Source of the DNA: Phoronis australis
Taxonomy: Eukaryota; Phoronida; Phoronidae
NCBI GenBank assembly: GCA_002633005.1
Contig: NMRA01000227.1
Span: 373,319 to 437,318 of the forward strand
Direction: 5' to 3'
Length of the DNA stretch: 64,000 bases
The notes under the pieces are model-generated. The model was not told where the DNA came from, did not search any database, and worked only from the letters and a program-made list of their open reading frames with translations. The position numbers and the translations under genes are program-made. Shown piece by piece: positions 55,837-64,000 of the stretch. How positions within the stretch are numbered: the first letter of the stretch is position 1; each line of letters opens with the position of its first letter.

Positions 55837-57123
55837 CTATGCCATGGCGGCATGCCGTAACAATAGAATGAACAAAATGGCAAAAAAGAACAGAGACGTG
55901 AACATGATCATGAATGCAATCAGTAGGTTCTTGCCCGCAGACTTGCGGTGCTTGAGGTCACGGCGCACAATGGGGGTCTCCCGTGGGCACCGCACACGGA
56001 AATCATTACGGATAAAATTATGACAGCCTTGGCGATGAAACTCGTTCCAGATGATTCTTTTTTTCTTGTCTGGAATGTCGTGACAGCTGATGATACACTG
56101 ACAATAGAACTCAATGCGCAGCGACAGAGGCCACACTTTGAACATGCTGTAATGTTCTACTTTGTAACCCAGTAGGTACATGATCAGTCCCAGGTAGACA
56201 TCCTCCAGCGGAAGGGAGGGAATGTTGGGTGACAGGGCGTACAATTGGCGTGCCAGAGGCAAACCCATCACATAAGCTGTGCCTGAGCAGAATGGGGGAT
56301 ACCAGTCAAACATGTACTCCTCGTAGGTCACATGATACTTGCTTTCAGGGCTGCGGTAGGGCTCGGTCATCTCCTTGTTGCAACTGCCCACTATGGTCTG
56401 AGAGAAGTTATACTGCGCAGTGCGCAGGAAGTTGAGCAGCTGAGGCACATTGATAAACATGTCTTCATCTGTCTTCATCAGATAGCGTGCGCCACTACAG
56501 AATGTAGACGCCCACTTGACTGTCATCACCGTCTTGAGCGTTAAGTTCCTGTAGGAGTCATGGAAGTCTTCCTGGATAATGTCGTGGTAAATGTCACTCT
56601 CCTGCCTCACTTCCTCCATAATCGTGTCGTTGTCTATGCTGCCCAACGTGAATGCGTACGTGACCCTGCCCGGATAATGTGCGATACTTTTCAACCATGT
56701 TTCCCGCATGAGTTGGCGAGATTCATTTGTTGATACGCGGCTGGTAATGAGCATGAGTACCACTGGAGGGGTGCCAAACTTTCGGCACAGATCTGGTTCA
56801 TTAATTATATACCTGTAGTTATGTGGAAAACAATTGTTACAGACAACTGTTCGTACGCCATTGGCAAACGGAGGCTTGCCTGGTTTTGCGTCACCAGGGA
56901 TTGGAAACGAAGGAGGCGTTATCACATTCACTTTTGAATTATTTAAATCCAGCACGGTCTGATCTACTCGCACGCTTGCTTCAAATGTACTCGCCAATTT
57001 CCGCGAGTATTTACTAGGCATCCGACTGTCAGGGATTGACATTTGTATGATGAAAAACAAGAAGACCCCAAGGCCAACCGACCATGAGCAGGAGCGTAGT
57101 AGAGATCGGATGCGTATCCGCAT
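55837..57123 (-). CDS. beta-1,3-galactosyltransferase-like glycosyltransferase (GT31), intronless
   Basis: A Golgi type II membrane enzyme family that adds beta-1,3-linked galactose or GlcNAc to glycoproteins and glycolipids. The single 428-aa frame has a short basic cytosolic N-terminus, a membrane anchor at about residues 14-30, a stem, and a GT31 domain: RETW (140-143), a KTDEDMF metal-binding DxD-type motif (DED 219-221), FCSGTAYVMG, and LEDVYLGL (EDV 307-309). Several N-x-S/T sites are present. The C-terminus is unusual: after RRDLKHRKSAGK a strongly hydrophobic segment (about 399-421) forms a probable second membrane span, which typical B3GALT proteins lack. The ATG at 57121-57123 gives a normal anchor start. 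Which acceptor it uses, and whether it is B3GALT or B3GNT, cannot be told. A 5' UTR intron upstream is possible. Confidence 0.9.
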   Translation of the reverse strand: MRIRIRSLLRSCSWSVGLGVFLFFIIQMSIPDSRMPSKYSRKLASTFEASVRVDQTVLDLNNSKVNVITPPSFPIPGDAKPGKPPFANGVRTVVCNNCFPHNYRYIINEPDLCRKFGTPPVVLMLITSRVSTNESRQLMRETWLKSIAHYPGRVTYAFTLGSIDNDTIMEEVRQESDIYHDIIQEDFHDSYRNLTLKTVMTVKWASTFCSGARYLMKTDEDMFINVPQLLNFLRTAQYNFSQTIVGSCNKEMTEPYRSPESKYHVTYEEYMFDWYPPFCSGTAYVMGLPLARQLYALSPNIPSLPLEDVYLGLIMYLLGYKVEHYSMFKVWPLSLRIEFYCQCIISCHDIPDKKKRIIWNEFHRQGCHNFIRNDFRVRCPRETPIVRRDLKHRKSAGKNLLIAFMIMFTSLFFFAILFILLLRHAAMA

Positions 57124-57570
57124 TGTTGCACACGTTCAGTCAGCTCCAGTCAACACAACACTTGGTCTCCTACCATCAAGTAACGCAACCACTCATCTGA
57201 AAAGCAAAATACAAACAGGTACTTACATATGCTTTCACAACTGTCTTCTTATGTTAAAGACAAACTAGCTGGCACCTTAGGCTTCCTCGAGTTTCAAGGG
57301 CACTACAGAGACACATCTTACACTAAAATTTCACGAGCCAATTTCAGAGAAAAATAATTACCAAAATAGCCAATATTCATTTGTTCAAAGGCTTCTAACA
57401 GTGTTGTGAATATGCAGTTTTTCAAAATGTTGTCCGGTGGTAACTATGGTACAAACCTTGAACAAGTAAAAGCATTACTTTATTGCCACATGCCTTTCAT
57501 AGGAAAAATCAAAAAATAAAATTTCACTTGTTTGCCGTATTGTGTCCTAAATTAGTGAGCTTTTACTGTA
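57124..57570. other. upstream of the galactosyltransferase gene
   Basis: Probable 5' UTR or promoter and then AT-rich sequence. A stretch at about 57405-57560 (TTTTTCAAAATGTTGT; TGTGTCCTAAATTAGTGAG) recurs in diverged form near 6300-6540 and 59240-59340, so it is an interspersed repeat. Confidence 0.45.
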
Positions 57571-57579
57571 GCCAATAAC

Positions 57580-57835
57580 AGTCAAAACACAGACAATGAT
57601 GACCGTAACACAGACAATGATGACCGTAACACAGACAATGATGACCGTAACACAGACAATGATGACCGTAACACAGACAATGATGACCGTAACACAGACA
57701 ATGATGACCGTAACACAGACAATGATGACCGTAACACAGACGATGACTGTAACACAGACAATGATGACTGTAACACAAGACAGACAATGATGACTGTAAC
57801 ACAAGACAGACAATGATGACTGTGACACAAGACAT
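57580..57835. repeat. 21-bp minisatellite
   Basis: GACAATGATGACCGTAACACA is repeated about eight times, then longer variants with GACTGT. Long open frames on both strands are repeat artefacts because 21 is a multiple of three. Confidence 0.95.
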
Positions 57836-59775
57836 GACATTACAGCAAGTACACTTCCGTGTACAATGCCGAGGTAACAACAATGAATGTTTTTGATGAG
57901 GAAATGATTAAAGGGAAGAGAATACAAAGACAACTCGACCTTGGGTGAGCATCTGGCACAAGGCAGTGTCACCCAGTGGATATGCATAATGGTAGTATGT
58001 ACTCTAGTTGCACAATGCCACAATGCCTCCCAAGAATGCCACAAGTTTAGTGTGATGCCAGAGTGAGTCCAGACTGTGAACACCCCACATTTAGACCATC
58101 AGAAAGGAGCTGATGTAGTAACATAGCATGGGCTTGGAAGAAATGCAACTTTTTCGAGATTTTGAAGAAGGTGCACAATTTCGCGATCAGGCTGAGGCCT
58201 TTAATGTTTTAGCGGGATTAGCCTGGCCAACTTAATTAATTACAGAATTTGGCTTAGAGTATTGATATACAGAATAAACAGTGACAAGTGCCAGGATAAA
58301 TTATATTTACTAAATAACACAAGTCCAGTCAACGAATAAACCACTTGTGAATATTATCATTAGATAACATCTGTGGGTTTTCTTAAAGGAGACTAGCAGA
58401 CTTGAAAACCTCCTTCACGAAGAACCATAATGGGACTTTCGTGCTTTAGCACAGGTGTTTGGTGCAATGGGCCCAACCATGAGGCCTGCGCACGTCTGAT
58501 GCACCGCAAATGACATCAGGTCACTTGCACTTTTTTATCATTAAACAGGAGATGAGGTGACTCAGCAACTTGCTACTTTACTAACTTTGTGACACAGCCA
58601 GAGGTACAACTAAAGAATAGATCAGTCATTATTTTGTGCCCGTCTTTTACAATGCTGGAGGGACAGATGCTTTATTACGGCTATGTAGGATCCTAAGATA
58701 ATGTTCTGATTTTTGTTAATTCAGAACAGCGCAGTGTTCTATTTTCAGAAAATGTATACGGTAATTACTTCTAGTGAGCTAAAATCTACAGCATTGTAAA
58801 TACTGGCTCCACAGACTTGCAATAAGGTCCAACTTATTGGTAACCTTAACAAAATGGACATTAACACTACTGATCATATGATAGCACAGATGTTTTTATG
58901 CATAAATACTGTGAGACTCAATCAATATGATAACAACCGATAGTTGAAGATAACCAAACATGGTAACATACCTGCTTCCTTTCATCATTTGTAGGTTGAA
59001 AACACACCAGAGCTAAGATGATATAACCAGGATTTTCAAGGAAAAATACATCCATAAACCTTAAATATGGCTAGCTGGCATTTCTTTAATCCTTAGGGGG
59101 GGCTGCAACCTCCTAAATCCCCCCATGCACTAATTAACAAATCCTTGAACAATAACTCCAACTGCCTAGTGCCAGTAGACGGATGACTAGGGGGGACGGT
59201 TAAGGTAAAAAGTGTCACCAAAATAATTAATAACATTTTTTCATTTTTTCGAAAGCTTTTAACAATTTTTCAAAATATTGTCTGCTTAAAACAAGTAAGA
59301 GCATTAAATTTTACCGTAGTTCAATAATAATCATTTTTCAAGCAAAATGAAGACACCACAATCATAATGTACCAAAGTGACATCATGGCCCGCATTATCT
59401 ATGCGAATGTACCGTACATGTAGTGAACCTAAAACAACTAGCAACGACCAAAACAGAGCATCACGACATGTCTACAAAATTCACTCTAGGAGATTATATT
59501 AATCACACACATTTGTACAGTAAAACACAATCAATAGTCTATGTAATGACAGTCACTTAGCAGAGCAGGTTATACATCACTGACAAATTACTCCATAGCC
59601 CTATATTTGTTGACTAAAACAAAATATGTCTGACATTTTGTACTGGCAGGAGTGGTGAAGACAGAAACTTAACTGCAATCCTATCAAAAATCAGAACTGT
59701 TTAGTGTATGTAGGTCTTAGCCTCAGAATACAAGTTACATTACAATTTCTCAGTGATAAAAGTTCAGCTATTAAC
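57836..59775. other. non-coding, no gene recognised
   Basis: AT-rich sequence; no exon, tRNA or clear transposon boundary found. Confidence 0.45.
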
Positions 59776-59776
59776 A

Positions 59777-60226
59777 AGGTATCTAAACTACACGGTCAAC
59801 GAACTCATAAACACGGGCACGGACGCATGAACACGACTCACGGACCTGCAAACACCATCCACTGACTCACAAACACGGGAACGGACTCACAAGACACGAT
59901 CCACGCGCTCAAATACACGGGACACGGACTCATATTCACGAGGAAACACGATTAACGGACCGCCAAACACGGGTAATGGACTCATCGGCTTCCTGGGTCA
60001 GCTGACATCTCCATTTTATCTGTAAACCTTGTTTGGCGCTCCGTTAACCGTGTTTCCTCAGGAATATGAGTCCGTGTACCGTGTATTTGGGTGCGTGGAT
60101 CGTGTTTTGTGAGTCCGTTCCCGTGTTTGTGAGTCAGTGGACGGTGTTTGCAGGTCCGTGAGTCGTGTTCATGCGTCCATGAGCTGTGTTTATGAGTCCG
60201 TTAATCGTGTAGTTTAGGTACCTTGA
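59777..60226. mobile_element. foldback-like palindromic element, ~200-bp arms
   Basis: The left arm starts CAAGGTATCTAAACTACACG and the right arm ends CGTGTAGTTTAGGTACCTTG. The arms are reverse complements of about 200 bp, each built of short GTGTTTGTGAGTCCGTTCCC-type subrepeats. The centre contains CAGCTGACATCTCCATTTTA, the same joint seen at 62505-62530. A 5-bp ATTAA flanks both ends and may be the target duplication. Confidence 0.75.
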
Positions 60227-60867
60227 TTAACAATGGTGCTCTTGAAGCATAGAGTGCCATGCTGGTGTTTAGTTCACAAGAATTGTCTCACTTTAAAATA
60301 ATCCAACTATTCTGGCACCATCTGCCCTATCAGTCAGCAAATTTATGCAGAAATCACCAAGCAGGGGCAGTGACACACAAAATGACCATCAGTTTCAATT
60401 TGACCCCTATTGCATATTCCACAAATTCTTTCATCTTCGGTTACGCCTGTGTGCCGCCCTGTTTTAGTGCAAAGATTGTGCACTTAGCACTTAAAAGTAT
60501 TTTTCTTAGGTAGTTCCCTTTACATAGTACCCCCAATAAAATTGATATTCAGTTGAATTAATTGTCAGTCTCGGAAACTTAAAGATTAACAACACAAACT
60601 GTCCTTGTTTCAACAGCAGCAACTATTAGCATAAAACTATGCAATTAACATGCGTGCATGGAGAAAGGTCACTAAACAACTATTTCAACCCATGCAAAAC
60701 TGGCTTAACATAAAGGTTTCACCAGCACTTTGACCACCAGGGAAAACTCTAGCAAAATATGAAAATGTCTTGCTTACTTCAAAAGAAACATACGCAAAGG
60801 GCAGGTTGTGTTAACGATTGCATTGATCAATGTATTGTAGTGCGTGGTGGTGCAATTTCCACTTTAA

Positions 60868-62525
60868 CAAGAGCAACGCAGAGCACTGAAATGCACCCAC
60901 GAATGCACCACAAATGGGGTGCATCGAGGGTTGATTATTTGCATCATAAAAATGGCCACTAGATGGCGCAAAAATGTCCGATACATCTGAAAACAGGAAG
61001 TGCCACCACTTCTCTATAAAAACTACTTACCAAATTTTACAAAAATCTGTCAAGGAACTTCAGAGAAACAAAGGAAAACAGAAAAAATGAAATTTCTACT
61101 AGGGGGCACAGGGTTCTTTGGATCTGCCTAAAAGTGGTCGTTGTCTGTTGTTAGCTTCATATAAATACCCTTACTAAATTTAATAAACATTCTATACTGG
61201 GTTTAGTCGAAGTAATCTCCAACCATCTTCTTCATACTGAGAACATAAGTGCCAATTATCAAAATCGTCCTCAGAATAGATTGGATGGACTAAAAAACAG
61301 CAAAAATGGCCACTAGGTGGCACAAAATACCTCGATTTCACTCGAAAAAGGGAGGATAGCGTCATCTCATTAATAGATGCTTGTATTCCAAATTTTATGA
61401 AAATCCGTTAAGGACCTTTGAAGAAACAGGTAAATGTAAAAAACTAAAATTGACACTAGGGAGCACACCAGTAGTCAGATCTGTCCAAAAGTCGTGGTCG
61501 TTCGTTGTCAACATCATATAAATACATTTGCTAAGTTAGTAAAGATCTTGCAAACGATTTAGGAAATACAGCTACGAACACAAAAAACAAAACTGCCACT
61601 AGGAAGTGCCACAGTAGTTGAAGACGTGGGAAAATCATCATGAGCCATACTCTTCATAATAAGAACATGCATGACAATTTTCATAATCATCCTTAGAGCG
61701 GCTTGGTTAACAAAGGGGTGGACGTCAACAGACTCGGAAACAATAAAAATAGCCACTAGATGGTGCAAACTTCATCGAATCCATCCCAAAAGGGATGGAG
61801 AGCATTATCTCATTCATAGATGCCTGTATGCCAAATTTTATGAAAATCCGTGGAGGACATTTGACAATATAGAGGTAAACGTAAAAAAAGTAAAATTGAC
61901 ACTAGGGTGCACAGCGGTAGTCAGATCTGTCCAAAAGTCGTCGTCGTCCATTGCCAACATCATATAAATACACTTGCTAAATTTAGTAAAAATCCTGCAA
62001 ACGGTTTAGGAAATACAGCCATGGACGTAAAAAAAAAACTGCCACTAGGAGGTGCCACAGTAGTCGAAGTTGTTGGAAAATTATTGTCAGCCGTCCTCTA
62101 AATAGCAAGAACATACATGCCAATTTTCGCAATCCTCCTAATGGGCGGTTTGGTTGATAGAGGGGCGGACGCCAAAAAACAGACTCGAAAACAGTAAAAA
62201 TGGCCACTAGGTGGCGCAAACTATGTCGAATCCGTCCGAAAGGGAGAGGATAGCGTCATCTCACTAATACGTGCTTATATGCCAAATTTTATGAAAATAC
62301 CTTGAGGACCTTTGAAGATACAGAGGTAAACATAAAAAACTAATACTGCCATTAGGGGGCACACCGGTAATTGGATCCGTCCGATAGTTCGCTCATGCCG
62401 TCCCATCCATGAATTAAAAGGAACACAGGTGCAACATTTCATGAACATACGCCAAACGGTTTTGGAGATAGAGCAGCAGACAACGGACGGATGCCAGACA
62501 GACACGGACAAAATGGAGATGTCAG
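60868..62525 (+). mobile_element. fourth Helentron/HINE-like element, right end replaced
   Basis: The left end AACAAGAGCAACGCAGAGCA is followed by ATGCACCCACGAATGCAC. Box monomers lie near 60955, 61090, 61310, 61450, 61594, 61750, 61895, 62040, 62203 and 62347. The terminal palindrome expected after GGAGATG is absent; instead the sequence runs into the foldback-type arm at 62505. Confidence 0.65.
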
Positions 62526-62757
62526 CTGACCCTGGAAGCCGATGAGTCCATGACCCGTGTTTGGCGGTCCGTTAAACGTGTTTCCTCGGGGAATATGAGT
62601 CCGTGTCTCGTGTATTTGGGTGCGTGAATTGTGTTTTGTGAGTCCGTTCCCGTGTTTGTGAGACAGTGGACAGTGTTTGCAGGTCCGTGAGTCGTGTTCA
62701 TGCTTCCGTGCCCAGTGTTTATGAGTCTGTTGACCGTGTAGTTTAGGTACCTTGAGA
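62505..62757. repeat. second copy of the foldback arm
   Basis: AAAATGGAGATGTCAGCTGA followed by about 230 bp closely matching 60010-60226, ending GTAGTTTAGGTACCTTGAG. It forms a long inverted repeat with 59777-60020. Confidence 0.8.
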
Positions 62758-62835
62758 GAGTGGTGGCATAATCTGCATGTTGTCTCGGAGACAGAATCTC
62801 ATTTACAAGGTTATTAATATAATACATGGATTGTC

Positions 62836-62998
62836 CAGTGTTCAGTTGCACTACATAAGAAGTCATCCACAAACACACTGGTGTGACCTCCAGTGTTCAG
62901 TTGCACTACATAAGAAGTCATCCACAAACACACTGATGTGACCTCCAGTGTTCAGTTGCACTACATAAAAGTCATCCACAAACACACTGGTGTGACCT
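62836..62998. repeat. 55-bp tandem repeat, three copies
   Basis: CAGTGTTCAGTTGCACTACA plus TAAGAAGTCATCCACAAACA is repeated three times with very few changes. Confidence 0.93.
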
Positions 62999-62999
62999 T

Positions 63000-64000
63000 G
63001 TTTTTCTTACCACCAAAAAAAACTCTGTTTATCCATTACTCTGAGTCTCAAGTGACTTGACTGATGTCTACTCAGGTATAGTCATATGACTAGATGATAT
63101 AACACAAAACCATAGTATTGTTGAGTCATTGTCACTCACTTGAACAAAGTTGGTCATCTTCATCCTATTGACTCCTCATACCTTCAACTAGTCACCCATC
63201 TCACAACGAAGAGTGAATTTTAAAATATCTTCGGCATGCCAAGTAATGAGAAGAGATCCCAACAACTGTCGGTTATAGCTATCAATCAAATCACAGCAGG
63301 TATCATAATCACAATAACAAATTACAGACTTGTGTTATGATTGCCAAAGTAATTCACTATTGTCATGGATTCACTAGGATTTACTTGCATTACAAATACA
63401 TTGTTTTGTCAGGTCAGTTTTAATATTATTGACACAACAGTCAAGTTTTACACAAATAATATTGCAAAATTTTACACCTCAGCACCAATCAAGTGCCTTG
63501 CACACCGGTTCATCCTATTCAATAAAAAGGGATACAAGATCTTATGTCCAGGACAATTATGACCCACCCACTAACACGGAAGTGTACCAGCTCAACACTC
63601 TACACTCCTGCAGTCCATGCAGTGGACAATTAAAATTCTACTTCCTCATTCTTAATGTTTTACCATGTTTAAGTTCCATACCACAGCTGACAATATTAAG
63701 GAAAATGGGACAAGTGCCACAAACTAAAAGACCTTAAAAATGGTTTATTTTGGCAATTATTTTGGTTGAAATTTGTGAGACTTTACAGCTCACTAATACA
63801 CTAACAGTGTACTAATAGTGGACAGACCAGATGGTTAGAAGGAAGTCACAAAGTCATACTGTCAACTTATTGTGGCAAACTCCAATATTTGGTGCATCAA
63901 TAATGAGAAAATGGCACATCATACTCTTGAAAACAGAGGGATGGCATACCATACAGATACGCTTGAAGAGGGAGAAAGGGAGAGGGAGGGGGGAAGGAGG
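63000..64000. other. non-coding right edge
   Basis: No gene recognised. The window ends in a purine-rich GAGGGAGAAAGGGAGAGGG stretch. Confidence 0.5.

Noticed and set aside
57547-58083. 178-codon cysteine/valine-rich - strand frame
   Set aside because: Produced by the 21-bp minisatellite; no similarity to a protein family.

Overview
This is a nuclear window from an animal, most probably a non-vertebrate marine bilaterian. Genes are split by many spliceosomal introns, introns are AT-rich, minisatellites are very abundant, and there are DNA transposons, Helitron/Helentron-like repeats, a Copia element and a LINE fragment. A lancelet or hemichordate would fit the minisatellite load and a mollusc would fit the repeat type. 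The sequence alone does not decide the species. Nothing bacterial is present, so operons, ribosome binding sites and CRISPR arrays are not expected and none were seen.

Four protein genes can be supported. (1) The 3' part of a transaldolase gene (TALDO1, + strand, five exons between 1204 and 7529). (2) A small VCP-interacting protein gene (SVIP, - strand, three exons at 19199-19264, 12028-12192 and 10884-10898, 81 aa). It is too small and too split to appear as an open reading frame. (3) A complete glutamine-dependent NAD+ synthetase gene (NADSYN1, + strand, 18 coding exons from 19492 to 48197, 710 aa). SVIP and NADSYN1 are head to head, with start codons about 230 bp apart, so they probably share a bidirectional promoter. 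(4) An intronless beta-1,3-galactosyltransferase-like gene (- strand, 55837-57123, 428 aa) with an unexpected second membrane segment at its C-terminus. TALDO1 and SVIP are tail to tail, and so are NADSYN1 and the galactosyltransferase.

Most of the remaining sequence is repeats. SVIP intron 1 (12.2-19.2 kb) holds a Helentron/HINE-like repeat (13.7-18.1 kb) interrupted by a 5'-truncated Copia element with a clear 170-bp 3' LTR. NADSYN1 intron 15 (38.8-45.3 kb) is a nested stack: Helentron-like repeat, second Helentron-like repeat, a 2.8-kb TA-target DNA transposon, and a third Helentron-like repeat containing an exact 451-bp tandem array, plus a LINE fragment. A related TA-target transposon (2531-4928) splits a 45-bp minisatellite in a TALDO1 intron. 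A hAT-like element (11184-11685) splits a 42-bp minisatellite in SVIP intron 2. The right part (48.2-64 kb), apart from the galactosyltransferase, holds minisatellites, a tRNA-derived SINE, foldback-like inverted repeats and another Helentron-like element.

The most interesting observations are these. Several minisatellites begin at, or are built from, splice sites. The Helentron-like repeats have a trimeric higher-order structure (145+161+145 bp) whose monomers each carry a box closely matching the CTCF core motif, with opposite orientation in blocks either side of NADSYN1. The transposons are nested several levels deep and their order of insertion can be read directly.
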